From Schaalia odontolytica (GTDB lineage Bacteria > Actinomycetota > Actinomycetes > Actinomycetales > Actinomycetaceae): DNA of 64,000 nucleotides. Positions 16,131 through 26,153 of this stretch are shown here, one piece after another; positions within the stretch are counted from its first letter, which is position 1, and each line of letters starts with the position of its first letter. The notes under the pieces are model-generated. The model was not told where the DNA came from. It worked only from the letters and a program-made list of their open reading frames with translations, and did not search any database. Made by a program: the position numbers and the translations under genes. The stretch lies in assembly GCF_031191545.1 (NCBI RefSeq), contig NZ_CP133472.1, forward strand, positions 2,108,001 through 2,172,000, given 5' to 3'.

Positions 16131-18869
16131 GTGACAACCGAATCCACCACGCCCGTGGCCCCCGCCGCGTCGCTGCTGTTCCAGGCACCCGTCTTCCAGG
16201 CTGCCCCCGAGGTTGCCCCCGCGGCCATCGTCGACGATCAAATCGAACCGAAGCGCCGTCGCAAGTCTGCCGCCGCGGAGGAAGAATCCACTCCTCGCGA
16301 AGAGGCGGCCCCCAAGCGTCGCCGTCGCTCCAAGAAGGCTGCGGACGATGCCGAGGCTGCGGATGCCTCCGAGGTACCCGCCGACGAGGATCAGGCTGAG
16401 GAGGCTCCCGCTGAGCCCAAGACCCGTCGTCGCCGTCGCTCGAAGAAGGCGGACGAGGCCTCGGCCCCCGCTGAGGATAGCGCCGACAAGGACAGCGCTA
16501 CGAGCGACGAATCGGACTCTTCGGATGATGAGGATTCCTCCACCCGCCGTCGCCGCCGCCGTCGCGCCCGTTCCTCCGCCTCCGACGAGGGCGGTGATCC
16601 CGCCGACCAGGTCCAGGCTCTCAAGGGTTCGACACGCCTTGAGGCAAAGAAGATGCGTCGCCGCGAAGGGCGACGTGAGGGTCGTCGTCGCCACTCGATC
16701 TCCGAGTCGGAGTTCCTGGCACGCCGCGAGTCCGTCGAGCGCACGATGGTCATCCGTGACCAGGATGGCCTCGACCAGATCGCCATCCTTGAAGATGGCC
16801 TGCTCGTCGAGCATTACGTTGCGCGCCGCACCCAGTCCTCGATGGTCGGCAATATCTACCTGGGGCGCGTCCAGAACGTCCTTCCCTCGATGGAGGCTGC
16901 ATTCGTGGACGTGGGGCGCGGTCGCAACGCCGTCCTGTACGCCGGCGAGGTGAACTGGGACGCCGTCGGTATGGAGGGTAAGCCTCGTCGTATCGAGGCC
17001 GCCCTCAAGTCCGGCGATCCCGTCCTCGTCCAGGTAACGAAGGATCCGATCGGCCACAAGGGTGCGCGTCTGACGTCGCAGATCACCCTGGCCGGACGCT
17101 ACCTGGTCCTCATTCCCGGTGGATCCATGATGGGCATCTCTCGCAAGCTCCCGGACAAGGAACGCGCTCGCCTCAAGAAGATCCTCAAGGCCGTCGTGCC
17201 CTCGGGTTCGGGCGTCATTGTTCGCACCGCGGCGGAAGGAGCCACGGAAGAGCAGATTCGCGATGACGTTGCACGCCTGACCCGTCAGTGGGAGGACATT
17301 GAAAAGAAGCGCACCTCCACCAAGAGCGCTCCCACCCTTCTGCGAGGTGAGCCGGAGCTTGCTGTTCGCGTCGTGCGTGACATCTTCAATGAGGACTTCA
17401 CCAAGCTCGTGATCGAGGGGCGCGACACCTACGCGACCGTCAAGGAGTACGTCGATGAGCTGAGCCCCGAGCTCTCCGACCGCGTCGAGCAGTGGGTGGG
17501 CACGGAGGATGTCTTCCACGCGCACCGCATTGACGAGCAGCTCGCCAAGGGGATGGATCGCAAGGTCTGGCTGCCCTCTGGTGGCACGCTCATCATTGAC
17601 CGTACCGAGGCGATGACCGTCATCGACGTCAATACGGGCAAGTTCATCGGCGCCGGTGGCACGCTCGAGGAGACGGTCACCCGAAATAACCTCGAGGCTG
17701 CCGAGGAGATCGTCCGTCAGCTTCGCCTGCGCGACATTGGTGGCATCGTCATCATCGACTTCGTGGACATGGTTCTCGAATTCAACCGTGATCTCGTGCT
17801 GCGTCGGCTGGTGGAGTGCCTGGGACGTGATCGCACGCGCCATCAGGTCACCGAGATTACGTCGCTCGGCCTGGTTCAGATGACCCGAAAGCGCGTGGGC
17901 GAGGGCCTTGTCGAGGCCTTCTCCTCCTCGTGTGAGGCCTGTGAAGGACGCGGTTTCATCGTTCATCAGCATCCGGTGGAGACCTCCGGAGGTGAGCAAT
18001 CCTCAAGGGGATCGAAGGGGTCGAAGAAGCAGCAGAAGAAGGCTGAGCCTCGCCGAATCGAGGATAATGTCGACCATGAGCGTGCCAAGGAAGCCCTGAG
18101 CGCGATCGCCGCTGCGTCCACGCGTAAGGAAGAGGAAGGGGCGGCCGAAGAGGCGGCTCCCGCGAAGAAGCGTCGAACGCGGGCAGTGTCGAGCGAGGCC
18201 AGGGAGCCGGAGGCTTCGGGTGCTGAACAGTCCGCGCTGTCCGAGGCTCCCGCGGATAAGTCAGGTACCGACGGTGGCGAAGAAAACGCGACCAAGCGTC
18301 CGCGGCGCCGCCGTCGCGTCGCCGACTCCACACCGCTGCCCGACCTGCCCGTTCATGTCGACCTGCCTGAGCCGGTTGATCACTCGGGTGAGCCTGCGGC
18401 CCCCGTGCAGGATGCGTCTGAGATTCAGATACCCGAGCATCGCGACAAGGCGCCGACAACCCGCCGTCGCACCTCACGCAAGGCTGTGACGGCCTCGTCG
18501 AGTGAACCGACCGAGGCTCCCGCGCCGAAGAAGACCCGTCGTCGTGCAGTCTCCGCTGAGACGAGTGCCCCTGAGGTGCGGGAGCCCGAAGGTGCGGCAC
18601 CGGCTGCGGTGGCAGCACCGATCGTGGAGGACGCGCCCGCTGCGCCGCGCAAGACGCGCAAGCGTCGCGCCGCCGTCTCGACCGGCGTCGTCGAGCCCGA
18701 TGCGGCTCCGGCTTCCGTTGTCCTCGACCTGCCCGCGCGCTCCGAAGCGAGCGCCCCCACGGCCCCGACTCGTTCGACCGATGACATTGCGCTTCCGGAA
18801 GCGAGCGATCAACCTCGCGTCAAGCGTCGTCGTCGCGCCGCGTCGACCGGCATCGTCGACGCCGGATAG
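16131..18869 (+). CDS. rne: Ribonuclease E/G family endoribonuclease with long disordered arms
   Basis: A 912-residue RNase E/G, the main 5'-end-dependent endonuclease for mRNA decay and rRNA maturation. An Ala/Glu/Arg-rich N-arm (1-195) contains several RRRR clusters. The catalytic core (about 200-630) has an S1 domain (GNIYLGRVQNVLPSMEAAFVDVG), the DNase I-like subdomain with metal residues in MTVIDVNTGKF, and a Zn-link CEAC. The C-arm (about 640-912) is a Lys/Arg/Pro-rich disordered region with RRRR blocks, likely for RNA or partner binding. GTG 16131 was chosen for GGAGA upstream; an in-frame ATG at 16023 lacks support. It precedes rplU-rpmA as in related genomes. Confidence 0.92.
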   Translation: MTTESTTPVAPAASLLFQAPVFQAAPEVAPAAIVDDQIEPKRRRKSAAAEEESTPREEAAPKRRRRSKKAADDAEAADASEVPADEDQAEEAPAEPKTRRRRRSKKADEASAPAEDSADKDSATSDESDSSDDEDSSTRRRRRRRARSSASDEGGDPADQVQALKGSTRLEAKKMRRREGRREGRRRHSISESEFLARRESVERTMVIRDQDGLDQIAILEDGLLVEHYVARRTQSSMVGNIYLGRVQNVLPSMEAAFVDVGRGRNAVLYAGEVNWDAVGMEGKPRRIEAALKSGDPVLVQVTKDPIGHKGARLTSQITLAGRYLVLIPGGSMMGISRKLPDKERARLKKILKAVVPSGSGVIVRTAAEGATEEQIRDDVARLTRQWEDIEKKRTSTKSAPTLLRGEPELAVRVVRDIFNEDFTKLVIEGRDTYATVKEYVDELSPELSDRVEQWVGTEDVFHAHRIDEQLAKGMDRKVWLPSGGTLIIDRTEAMTVIDVNTGKFIGAGGTLEETVTRNNLEAAEEIVRQLRLRDIGGIVIIDFVDMVLEFNRDLVLRRLVECLGRDRTRHQVTEITSLGLVQMTRKRVGEGLVEAFSSSCEACEGRGFIVHQHPVETSGGEQSSRGSKGSKKQQKKAEPRRIEDNVDHERAKEALSAIAAASTRKEEEGAAEEAAPAKKRRTRAVSSEAREPEASGAEQSALSEAPADKSGTDGGEENATKRPRRRRRVADSTPLPDLPVHVDLPEPVDHSGEPAAPVQDASEIQIPEHRDKAPTTRRRTSRKAVTASSSEPTEAPAPKKTRRRAVSAETSAPEVREPEGAAPAAVAAPIVEDAPAAPRKTRKRRAAVSTGVVEPDAAPASVVLDLPARSEASAPTAPTRSTDDIALPEASDQPRVKRRRRAASTGIVDAG

Positions 18870-18876
18870 CGCACGT

Positions 18877-18914
18877 GCGCTCGGGGGAGGTGCGATCCGC
18901 CCTCCCCTGAGCGC
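18877..18914 (+). terminator. Hairpin after rne
   Basis: A 14-bp stem (18877-18890 with 18901-18914, one G-U pair) begins 7 bp after the rne stop. The downstream T-run is weak, but position and stability fit termination before the rplU promoter. Confidence 0.6.
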
Positions 18915-18963
18915 AGGGTGTGGAATCGCACAGTGCTTCACGCCCGACCGTGACCGTGCCGGC

Positions 18964-18993
18964 TTGCGTTCTGGCGTGCGAATCGGCTAGATT
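18964..18993 (+). promoter_or_regulatory. Promoter of rplU-rpmA
   Basis: TTGCGT at 18964-18969 and TAGATT at 18988-18993 are 18 bp apart, giving a start near 19000 and a leader of about 100 nt before rplU. A long leader on rplU operons is common and may mediate ribosomal-protein feedback. Confidence 0.5.
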
Positions 18994-19100
18994 TGATCGT
19001 CGGCGCAACAAGCGCCAACGGAATCATGACAATGAGACAAGTCCTCGGCAGTTTCGAGGCGCGATTCCGGTTACGAATACGAGAAGAGATGAGCTCCAAC

Positions 19101-19409
19101 GTGGTCTACGCGATCGTCAAGGCTGGCGGCCGGCAGGAAAAGGTGTCCGTCGGTGACGTCGTCGTCGTCGACAAGCTGGCAGAAGAAATCGGTTCGAGCA
19201 TTGAGCTCCAGCCGCTGATGCTGGTGGATGGCGACGCCATCACTGTTGACGCAGCCAAGCTGGGCAAGGTTTCCGTCAAGGCTGAGGTTGTTGACTCGGC
19301 CAAGGGTCCCAAGATTTCCATCATTAAGTACAAGAACAAGTCGGGCTACCGCAAGCGCCAGGGACACCGTCAGAAGATGTCGGTCGTCAAGATCACCGAG
19401 ATCGCCTGA
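19101..19409 (+). CDS. rplU: Large ribosomal subunit protein bL21
   Basis: A 102-residue bL21. VYAIVKAGGRQEKVSVGD at the N-terminus and SGYRKRQGHRQKMSVVKI near the C-terminus are family hallmarks; bL21 binds 23S rRNA. GTG 19101 gives the usual MVYAIVKAGG start; ATG 19089, four codons earlier, is the alternative. It is followed by rpmA after 34 bp in a standard rplU-rpmA pair. Confidence 0.96.
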   Translation: MVYAIVKAGGRQEKVSVGDVVVVDKLAEEIGSSIELQPLMLVDGDAITVDAAKLGKVSVKAEVVDSAKGPKISIIKYKNKSGYRKRQGHRQKMSVVKITEIA

Positions 19410-19443
19410 ACCCGACGTTCCCACGAGCAGAAAGTAGCAACTG

Positions 19444-19701
19444 ATGGCACATAAGAAGGGCCTTGGTTCCTCCCGTAACGGTCGCGACTCGAACGCCCAG
19501 CGCCTCGGCGTGAAGCGCTACGGCGGCCAGCTGGTCAACGCTGGTGAGATCCTCGTTCGTCAGCGCGGCACCCACTTCCACCCTGGCGACGGCGTCGGCC
19601 GTGGCAAGGATGACACCCTGTTCGCCCTGCGCGCCGGTGCGGTCGAGTTCGGCCGTAAGCGCGGTCGCAAGGTCGTCAGCGTTTCGCCGGTCTCTGCCTG
19701 A
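19444..19701 (+). CDS. rpmA: Large ribosomal subunit protein bL27
   Basis: An 85-residue bL27. The N-terminus [20 protein letters not shown] is the classic bL27 start that reaches toward the peptidyl-transferase centre. There is no cleavable N-terminal extension of the kind found in Firmicutes. A strong terminator follows 12 bp after the stop. Confidence 0.98.
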   Translation: MAHKKGLGSSRNGRDSNAQRLGVKRYGGQLVNAGEILVRQRGTHFHPGDGVGRGKDDTLFALRAGAVEFGRKRGRKVVSVSPVSA

Positions 19702-19713
19702 GACCGCGCGCAT

Positions 19714-19744
19714 AAAGGGCGTCCGGCGTTGCCGGGCGCCCTTT
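19714..19744 (+). terminator. Terminator after rpmA
   Basis: A 14-bp stem (AAAGGGCGTCCGGC at 19714-19727 with GCCGGGCGCCCTTT at 19731-19744, one G-U pair) with a GTT loop, ending in CTTTTC. This is a classical intrinsic terminator separating rplU-rpmA from obg. Confidence 0.9.
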
Positions 19745-19776
19745 TCAACATTCATTTTCAGTCGTCAGGAGCAGCA

Positions 19777-21300
19777 GTGGCAGACTTCGTGGATCGCGTG
19801 ACTCTGCACGCGATGGGTGGCAACGGTGGTAACGGCGTTGCCTCGATTAAGCGTGAAAAGTTTAAGCCGCTGGCCGGCCCTGATGGCGGAGACGGCGGCA
19901 ACGGCGGCTCGGTCATCCTTGAGGTGAGCGAGCAGGAGACCACGCTGCTGAACTATCACCGCAGCCCGCACCGCCGTGCGGATAACGGAACGCCCGGCAT
20001 GGGCGACTTCCGCCAGGGTAAGACAGGCGCGGACATCATCCTTCCGGTTCCCGACGGCACTGTCGTTAAGTCCATGTCGGGTGAGCTTCTCGCCGATCTG
20101 ACCGGTGCCGGCGCGCGCTTCATCGTGGCTGAGGGCGGTCGCGGTGGCTTGGGTAACGCGGCGCTGGCCTCTAAGGCACGGAAGGCTCCCGGTTTTGCTC
20201 TGCTCGGCGAGCCAGGCGAGGAGCGCGATGTCATCCTCGAGCTCAAGTCGGTCGCGGATGTTGCTCTCGTCGGCTTCCCGTCGGCGGGCAAGTCCTCCCT
20301 GATCGCTGCGCTGAGTTCGGCGCGCCCCAAGATCGCCGACTACCCGTTCACCACTCTCGTGCCCAACCTTGGTGTGGTCTCAGCTGGCGATACGCGGTAC
20401 ACGGTCGCTGACGTTCCCGGTCTGATTCCCGGAGCATCTCAGGGGCGTGGCCTTGGCCTGGATTTCCTGCGCCACATCGAGCGCTGCGCGGTCATCGTAC
20501 ACGTGCTGGATACCGCTGCCTTCGAGACCGATCGTGAGCCCGTTGAGGATCTGCGCATTATCGAGGCTGAGCTTCAGGCCTACCAGGGTGACTTGACCCA
20601 GGTCGAGGGCTACGTGCCGATCATGCAGCGCCCTCGCGTCATCGTGCTGAACAAGATCGACATTCCGGACGGCCGTGATCTGGCTGAGATCACGCGCCCG
20701 GACCTTGAGTCCTTCGGTTGGCCCGTGCTGGAGGTGTCCGCCGTGTCCCATGAGGGACTCAAGGAGCTGTCGTTCGCGCTGGCAAGCATTGTCGAGAAGG
20801 AGCGGGCGAAGCGTCCTGCCCTCGAGGCAGCTCGCCCCGTTATCCGTCCGAAGGCGGTTGGACGCAGCGTGGAGATCACGGTGCGCAAGACCCGTAAGGA
20901 CGGGGAGGACGTCTTTCAGGTGCGCGGCGACAAGCCCGAGCGTTGGGTACGCCAGACCGACTTTGCCAATGATGAGGCCGTGGGCTACCTCGCGGATCGC
21001 CTGAATGCCGCGGGCGTCGAGGATGAACTGATGAAAGCTGGTGCGCTTGCCGGCGACACCGTCGTGATCGGGGACCTTGATGGTGGAGTCGTCTTTGACT
21101 GGGAGCCGACCCTGACGACCGGTCCCGAGCTGCTCGGTTCGCGCGGCACCGACCTGCGCCTGGACCAGAACGCTCGTCCGAGCCGCAAGGAACGCCGCGA
21201 GGTGTACCACCAGGTCATGGATGCCAAGTCTGCCGCGCGTGATGAGCTGTGGACGGAGCGCCAGGCCGGTCACTGGACCGACGCCTCGGACCAGTCATGA
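19777..21300 (+). CDS. obg: GTPase Obg/CgtA
   Basis: A 507-residue ribosome-assembly GTPase. The Gly-rich Obg fold (1-158) starts [20 protein letters not shown]; the G domain (about 160-335) has G1 [10 protein letters not shown]3 DVPGLI and G4 NKID; the C-terminal OCT domain (about 360-440) is followed by a charged tail. Obg links ribosome maturation to growth and stress. GTG 19777 has CAGGAG upstream. It overlaps proB by 4 bp (ATGA at 21297). Confidence 0.97.
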   Translation: MADFVDRVTLHAMGGNGGNGVASIKREKFKPLAGPDGGDGGNGGSVILEVSEQETTLLNYHRSPHRRADNGTPGMGDFRQGKTGADIILPVPDGTVVKSMSGELLADLTGAGARFIVAEGGRGGLGNAALASKARKAPGFALLGEPGEERDVILELKSVADVALVGFPSAGKSSLIAALSSARPKIADYPFTTLVPNLGVVSAGDTRYTVADVPGLIPGASQGRGLGLDFLRHIERCAVIVHVLDTAAFETDREPVEDLRIIEAELQAYQGDLTQVEGYVPIMQRPRVIVLNKIDIPDGRDLAEITRPDLESFGWPVLEVSAVSHEGLKELSFALASIVEKERAKRPALEAARPVIRPKAVGRSVEITVRKTRKDGEDVFQVRGDKPERWVRQTDFANDEAVGYLADRLNAAGVEDELMKAGALAGDTVVIGDLDGGVVFDWEPTLTTGPELLGSRGTDLRLDQNARPSRKERREVYHQVMDAKSAARDELWTERQAGHWTDASDQS

Positions 21301-22424
21301 GCGGAGTTGCTTCGGCGTGCCGCATCGTCGTCAAGATCGGCTCCTCGTCGCTCACGCGCGAGGATGGCGGTCTGGACCTGAATCGTATTGACTCGGTTGC
21401 GCGCCTCGTTGCGCGCTGGCGCGGGGCGGACCGCGAGGTCGTCATCGTGTCCTCGGGCGCGGTCGCAGCTGGTCTTGATCCGTTGGGTTTTACGTCGAAG
21501 CCGAAGGATCTGCCGAGCGTCCAGGCTGCTGCAGCCATGGGGCAGGGGCTCCTGATGGCGCGTTGGACGGCCGCCTTCCAGGCGCATCACCTTGATGCAG
21601 CTCAAGTACTGCTCACGACCGACGACGTGATGCGTCGGGACCACTACACGAACGTGCGGGCGTCACTGACGCGTCTTCTCGGGCTCGGTGTCGTACCGAT
21701 TCTCAATGAGAACGATGCGGTGACCACCCGTGAGCTGCGTTTCGGCGACAACGATCGTCTTGCCGCGCTCATCGCGCAGATGATCAAGGCCGACGCCCTC
21801 GTGTTGTTGACTGACGTCGACGGCCTCTACACGGCGCCTCCGGATCACCCGGGGTCGGCGCTGATTGAACGCGTTGAGAGTGCGGACGACCTCATGAGTG
21901 TGCTCGTCACCGGAGCGGGATCACGGGTGGGCACTGGCGGTATGGCGACGAAGGTGCAGGCCGCGATGCTGGCGAGCACCAGCGGTATCGGTGTGCAGCT
22001 TGCGTGTGCAGACGCGCTCGCGTCGGTGCTTGTCGGCCAGCGCGTGGGAACGTGGTTTGAGCCGTCCCAGGAGCGTCCGGCCTCGCGTCGTCTGTGGATT
22101 GCGCATGTGGCACCATCGCGCGGCGAGATCATCGTCGACGAGGGGGCCGCGCAGGCAATCACGGTCGGCAAGAAGTCTTTGCTGGTCGCCGGCGTACGTT
22201 CGGTGCTGGGCCACTTCGAGGCGGGCGACGTTGTGGATGTGGCCTCTCCGACGGGTCTTGTCGCTCGAGGAGTGTCGGGATACGACTCCGATACGCTGGC
22301 AGAGATTGCCGGGGCGGGGAGAGCCGAGCTGGAGGCTGCGGGATACGAGCATCCCAGGCCGGCGATTCATCGGGACGACCTGGCGGTGTTGGGTGACGCA
22401 TTTTCTGCGCTCAGCGCTGACTGA
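21297..22424 (+). CDS. proB: Glutamate 5-kinase
   Basis: A 375-residue enzyme for the first step of proline synthesis, phosphorylating glutamate. The amino-acid-kinase domain (1-260) has [10 protein letters not shown] and VSSGAVAAG; a C-terminal PUA domain (about 275-355) is present as in the full-length E. coli enzyme. It overlaps obg by 4 bp, and proA follows after 37 bp. Confidence 0.97.
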   Translation: MSGVASACRIVVKIGSSSLTREDGGLDLNRIDSVARLVARWRGADREVVIVSSGAVAAGLDPLGFTSKPKDLPSVQAAAAMGQGLLMARWTAAFQAHHLDAAQVLLTTDDVMRRDHYTNVRASLTRLLGLGVVPILNENDAVTTRELRFGDNDRLAALIAQMIKADALVLLTDVDGLYTAPPDHPGSALIERVESADDLMSVLVTGAGSRVGTGGMATKVQAAMLASTSGIGVQLACADALASVLVGQRVGTWFEPSQERPASRRLWIAHVAPSRGEIIVDEGAAQAITVGKKSLLVAGVRSVLGHFEAGDVVDVASPTGLVARGVSGYDSDTLAEIAGAGRAELEAAGYEHPRPAIHRDDLAVLGDAFSALSAD

Positions 22425-22430
22425 CGCGGC

Positions 22431-22458
22431 TTGACGCGCTGAGGTGTGTCATTATGTC
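22431..22458 (+). promoter_or_regulatory. Possible internal promoter before proA
   Basis: TTGACG (22431-22436) and TATGTC (22453-22458) are 16 bp apart, just before the GTG start of proA at 22462, which lacks a clear Shine-Dalgarno. Transcription would begin at or very near the start codon. Confidence 0.3.
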
Positions 22459-22461
22459 CGA

Positions 22462-23742
22462 GTGAATACTGCTGCAGATATTTCTCAGGTGACCGATTCC
22501 GCACGTATGGCTGCTCGTGTTCTCTCGAATGCGACCACGCAGGCGAAGAATCGCGGTCTTGAGGCGATTGCCGCTGCGTTGATCGAGCGTAGTGACCAGA
22601 TTCTGGCAGCCAATGCCGAGGACGTGGCTCGCGGTCGCGCGGAGCAGATGAGCGAGGGCCTGCTGGACCGGCTCGCGCTGACCTCCGATCGGATTCGCGG
22701 AATCGCCGAGGCCGTTCGTGAGATTGCGGGCCTACCTGATCCGGTTGGCCAGGTCGTGCGCGGCATGCGCACCGATATCGGTCTGCGCGTCACCCAGGAG
22801 CGTGTGCCGCTGGGTGTTGTCGGCATCATTTACGAGGCCCGGCCGAATGTGACGATTGATGCAGCGACCCTGGCGATCAAGGCCGGTAACGCGGTGGTCC
22901 TGCGTGGTGGAAGCGCCGCTCAGTCCTCGAACCGCGTTCTTATTGAGGTCTGTCGTGATGCTCTGGCATCCGTGGGGCTTCCCGCCGACGCAATTACCAC
23001 CGTTGACCCGTGGGGACGCGCGGGCGCACGTGCGATGATGCGTGCGCGTGGCGCGATCGATGCGCTAATTCCGCGTGGGGGAGCGGGGCTGATCAACGCC
23101 GTCGTGGAGGAATCGCGCGTCCCTGTCATCGAGACCGGCACCGGTAACTGCCACGTGTACGTGGATGCCTCCGCTGACCTGGAGGCCGCCGAAGCCATCA
23201 TCATGAACGCCAAGACGCAGCGTGTAGGGGTGTGTAACGCAGCGGAGACGCTCCTGGTGCACGCTGACGTCGCGCAGCGCTTCCTCGTTGCTGCGGTTAC
23301 CCGCCTGACGACTGCCGGTGTGACAATCCATGCCGACGAGGCCACCCGGGCTATCGTCGATGGACAGCCCTCGATTGACTCCGACATGATCGTCGACGCG
23401 ACTGAGCAGGACTGGGGGACCGAGTATCTGTCGATGGACCTGGCGGTGCGCGTCGTTGCCGACGTTGATGAGGCGGTCGAGCACATTCGTCGCTACTCGT
23501 CGGGCCACACAGAGGGCATCGTCGCATCCGACGTCGCCACTGTGCGTGCGTTCCGTTCGGGTATCGATGCCGCAGCAATCGCGGTGAACGCCTCGACGCG
23601 CTTCACGGACGGTGGGCAGCTGGGGCTGGGTGCCGAAGTGGGGATCTCGACACAGAAACTGCACGCGCGTGGCCCCATGGGGCTCACCGAGCTGACGACG
23701 ACGACGTGGATCTACGAGGGAGAAGGAACGATTCGCCCGTGA
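22462..23742 (+). CDS. proA: Gamma-glutamyl phosphate reductase
   Basis: A 426-residue NADPH-dependent reductase that turns glutamyl-5-phosphate into glutamate semialdehyde, the second step of proline synthesis. Visible motifs are the conserved [31 protein letters not shown], and the catalytic cysteine in [16 protein letters not shown] 22462 is preferred; a GTG at 22444 would add six residues. The start of nadD overlaps its stop (GTGA at 23739-23742). Confidence 0.96.
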   Translation: MNTAADISQVTDSARMAARVLSNATTQAKNRGLEAIAAALIERSDQILAANAEDVARGRAEQMSEGLLDRLALTSDRIRGIAEAVREIAGLPDPVGQVVRGMRTDIGLRVTQERVPLGVVGIIYEARPNVTIDAATLAIKAGNAVVLRGGSAAQSSNRVLIEVCRDALASVGLPADAITTVDPWGRAGARAMMRARGAIDALIPRGGAGLINAVVEESRVPVIETGTGNCHVYVDASADLEAAEAIIMNAKTQRVGVCNAAETLLVHADVAQRFLVAAVTRLTTAGVTIHADEATRAIVDGQPSIDSDMIVDATEQDWGTEYLSMDLAVRVVADVDEAVEHIRRYSSGHTEGIVASDVATVRAFRSGIDAAAIAVNASTRFTDGGQLGLGAEVGISTQKLHARGPMGLTELTTTTWIYEGEGTIRP

Positions 23743-24449
23743 GCGCCACGAACACGCAGACGGAGCAGGCCTCGGGGGAGGTTGCGATCGAGAAGACCAC
23801 CGAGGCCACGGCGGGAGCGACCGCTGCCCCGGCCTCGCCCCAGCACCCGCCGCGCGCGTTGCGTCGGCGTCGGGCGATCGGCATCATGGGCGGCACATTC
23901 GATCCCATCCACCACGGTCACCTCGTCGCGGCGTCCGAGGTGATGGACGTCTACGGCCTCGACCAGGTCGTCTTCGTGCCGGCCGCGATGCAGCCCTTCA
24001 AGGCGGGTCGTCACGTGACCTCGGCTGAGCACCGATACCTGATGACGGTGATTGCTACAGCGTCGAATCCGCGCTTCGCGGTTTCTCGCGTCGACATTGA
24101 CCGCGGGGGGACGACCTACACGATCGATACGCTGGCGGACCTGTCGCTCGAATACCCGGAGTCGGACTTCTACTTCATTACGGGTGCCGACGCGTTAGCT
24201 CAGATCGCGCGGTGGAAGGATGCCGATAAGCTCTTCGAGCAGGCGCATTTCATCGGTGTGACTCGCCCTGGCCACAACCTCTCGGACCCTGGACTGCCCC
24301 ACGAGGCAGTGTCTTTGCTTGAGGTCCCCGCTATGGCGATCTCGTCGACTGACTGCCGCACGCGCGTCGAAGAAGGGAAGCCGGTCTGGTACCTGGTGCC
24401 CGATGGCGTCGTCCAATACATCAACAAGTACGGCCTGTACCGTTCCTAA
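23739..24449 (+). CDS. nadD: Nicotinate-nucleotide adenylyltransferase
   Basis: A 236-residue enzyme that adenylates nicotinate mononucleotide in NAD synthesis. The core begins at about residue 46 with [16 protein letters not shown] (HxGH motif), with the family [14 protein letters not shown] segment near the end. The first 45 residues are a Thr/Ala-rich extension absent from most homologues; GTG 23739, coupled to proA, was chosen, but a later start cannot be excluded. Confidence 0.95.
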   Translation: MSATNTQTEQASGEVAIEKTTEATAGATAAPASPQHPPRALRRRRAIGIMGGTFDPIHHGHLVAASEVMDVYGLDQVVFVPAAMQPFKAGRHVTSAEHRYLMTVIATASNPRFAVSRVDIDRGGTTYTIDTLADLSLEYPESDFYFITGADALAQIARWKDADKLFEQAHFIGVTRPGHNLSDPGLPHEAVSLLEVPAMAISSTDCRTRVEEGKPVWYLVPDGVVQYINKYGLYRS

Positions 24450-24462
24450 CTCAAGGAGAAAC

Positions 24463-24888
24463 GTGAGCCTTCCCGACGCTACCTCACAATTGGCGAGCCT
24501 GGTTGCCCGTGCCGCCCACGACCGTGGCGGCATCAACCCGGTGCTCGTCGACGTGACAAGCAAGCTCGCCCTGTCGGATGCATTCGTGGTCGTTTCGGCT
24601 CCGACGGACCGCCAGGTGCGCGCCATCGCTGAGGACATCATGGACCGCATCTGGGCGGAGCATCAGCGCCGTCCTACGCACATCGAGGGCCGCGCCGAGG
24701 GCACGTGGGTGCTTCTTGACTACTCCGAGTTGCTCGTGCACGTCCTGTCTGAGGACGAACGCGAGTACTACGCCCTGGAGCGGCTGTGGGGAGATTGCCC
24801 GGCCGTCCCGATCGGCGTCGATACCGATGAGGCGCGCGCCGCCGCCGCAGAGCGTGCAGCCGCGCACGGTGTGGAGGCCTCGCAGTGA
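24463..24888 (+). CDS. rsfS: Ribosomal silencing factor RsfS
   Basis: A 141-residue protein that binds uL14 and blocks subunit joining during slow growth. DVTSKLALSDAFVVVSAPTDRQVRAIA and EGTWVLLDYSELLVHVLSEDEREYYALERLW are family hallmarks. GTG 24463 has AAGGAGAA upstream. The Ala-rich tail is longer than usual. It overlaps the next gene by 4 bp. Confidence 0.96.
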   Translation: MSLPDATSQLASLVARAAHDRGGINPVLVDVTSKLALSDAFVVVSAPTDRQVRAIAEDIMDRIWAEHQRRPTHIEGRAEGTWVLLDYSELLVHVLSEDEREYYALERLWGDCPAVPIGVDTDEARAAAAERAAAHGVEASQ

Positions 24889-25619
24889 GTGCCTCACGGA
24901 TCGTTTTACTGCGCCACGGGCAGACGGACTTCAACGTGGCGAGGCGCTTTCAGGGGCGCATCGATCAACCTCTGAACGAGGCCGGACGATCCCAGGCGGC
25001 CGGTGCCGCCGGCGTGCTCGTCAGTCGCCTGTGCGAGCCGAGCGCCGAGGTGGGCATGATCGCCGCCGAGGACGGGCGCAGCTACGACGATGGGGGAGTG
25101 CGCATTGTGAGTTCGCCCCTGGGACGAGCGGTGGATACCGCGAGGATCGTCGCGCGTGTTTTCGATATCGCGGGCTACCCCTGCGAAGGGCCACAGCTCG
25201 ATGATCGGCTCACGGAGCGCTACTACGGGACCTTCGAGGGCAAGACCTACGAGGAGATCGCACGCGAGCAGCCCGAGGCATATGCCCAGTATCGCGCGTA
25301 CGGAGAGTGCGACCTCGCCGAGGTGGAACGCTCCGAGGTCGTGGGCGAACGGGTCCGTGACGCTGTCCTAGAGGCAGCGCGGTTGTGCCGCGACGACCAA
25401 TCTCTGATCGTGGTCTCGCATGGCTCCGCGATTGCTCGTGGCATCGTCTCCTTGCTGGGACTGGATCCCGCTGTGTTCAATGGCCTTCGAGGTGTGGACA
25501 ACTGTCATTGGTCGGAGCTCGTGCCCGTGGGCATGTCGACGTCGAAGAGCGCGGCGGTCAGCGGTTGGCGACTCGCATCGCACAATATCGGCTCCCGCGA
25601 AGACATTCTGGGGGCGTGA
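24885..25619 (+). CDS. Histidine phosphatase (phosphoglycerate mutase-like) family protein
   Basis: A 244-residue phosphatase with the catalytic RHGQTDFN motif (phospho-histidine at about residue 11) and a second histidine in VSHGSAIARG. In actinobacteria the gene after rsfS is often of the GpgP or broad-specificity phosphatase type; the substrate cannot be told from sequence alone. GTGA overlap with rsfS suggests co-translation. It ends the obg-proBA-nadD-rsfS cluster. Confidence 0.85.
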   Translation: MSASRIVLLRHGQTDFNVARRFQGRIDQPLNEAGRSQAAGAAGVLVSRLCEPSAEVGMIAAEDGRSYDDGGVRIVSSPLGRAVDTARIVARVFDIAGYPCEGPQLDDRLTERYYGTFEGKTYEEIAREQPEAYAQYRAYGECDLAEVERSEVVGERVRDAVLEAARLCRDDQSLIVVSHGSAIARGIVSLLGLDPAVFNGLRGVDNCHWSELVPVGMSTSKSAAVSGWRLASHNIGSREDILGA

Positions 25620-25692
25620 CGGTCCCCGGGACCATTGTTGACGCAGAATAACATGGCTTTCACATATTGTGATGAGGGGCACTTGATTGGAT

Positions 25693-25722
25693 TTGCGCAA
25701 TTGTTTCAGGGTCCGCTATCAT
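25693..25722 (+). promoter_or_regulatory. Possible promoter of tRNA-Ala
   Basis: TTGCGC (25693-25698) and TATCAT (25717-25722) are 18 bp apart, 33 bp before the tRNA 5' end. It is the best-spaced pair in the 136-bp gap after the phosphatase gene. Confidence 0.3.
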
Positions 25723-25755
25723 TTATCAGGTCGCCACGGCGACGAACAAAATAAC

Positions 25756-25828
25756 GGGGCTATGGCGCAGTTGGTAGCGCGCTTCCATGGCATGGAAGAG
25801 GTCGGGGGTTCGAATCCCCCTAGCTCCA
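25756..25828 (+). tRNA. tRNA-Ala (GGC)
   Basis: A 73-nt cloverleaf: acceptor stem GGGGCTA/TAGCTCC (one G-U), D arm GCGC-AGTTGGTA-GCGC, anticodon stem CTTCC/GGAAG with loop ATGGCAT (anticodon GGC, reading GCC), and T arm GGGGG-TTCGAAT-CCCCC. Discriminator base A; the 3' CCA is not encoded. No integrase or repeat of the tRNA end was seen nearby. Confidence 0.95.
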
Positions 25829-25837
25829 CAAAATATT

Positions 25838-25868
25838 CCGACACTCAGTTTGTGGGTGTCGGTTTTTT
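25838..25868 (+). terminator. Terminator after tRNA-Ala
   Basis: A 10-bp stem (25838-25847 with 25853-25862, one wobble) followed by six T (25863-25868). A textbook intrinsic terminator. Confidence 0.9.
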
Positions 25869-26153
25869 GTTACCGGTGGAGTGTCGTTCGGGCCGTCTCT
25901 TGCGATGTTGGGCAGCAGGGTGCGGCGTATTTCTTGCTCATGGTGGACGCACTGATTACATATTGGTCAGGGAATTGTTCCAAAGAATAATATTCTCGTA
26001 TCAACATGTGGGACCATTAAAGTCTGTCAAACCCTATAAGCGTTGTTACATCTGATATTTCCTTGTAATGACTTACTGAAAAAATCTTGATCTACGACGT
26101 ACCGCATGGAAAGATTTACCCATCTTTGTCTCATAGTGTTAGGTCGATAACCG
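25869..26153. promoter_or_regulatory. AT-rich upstream region of the CAP-domain gene
   Basis: No gene was seen here. The stretch is much more AT-rich than its surroundings and holds two short perfect inverted repeats: GAATA-A-TATTC at 25985-25995 and AAAGAT-N6-ATCTTT at 26110-26127. Either could be an operator; no regulator gene is adjacent. Confidence 0.35.

Noticed and set aside
16056-17999. 647-residue minus-strand open frame opposite rne
   Set aside because: Antisense to the RNase E core; no family motif.
25756-25828. tRNA-Ala as a phage or island attachment site
   Set aside because: No integrase, no repeat of the tRNA 3' end and no mobile genes are nearby.
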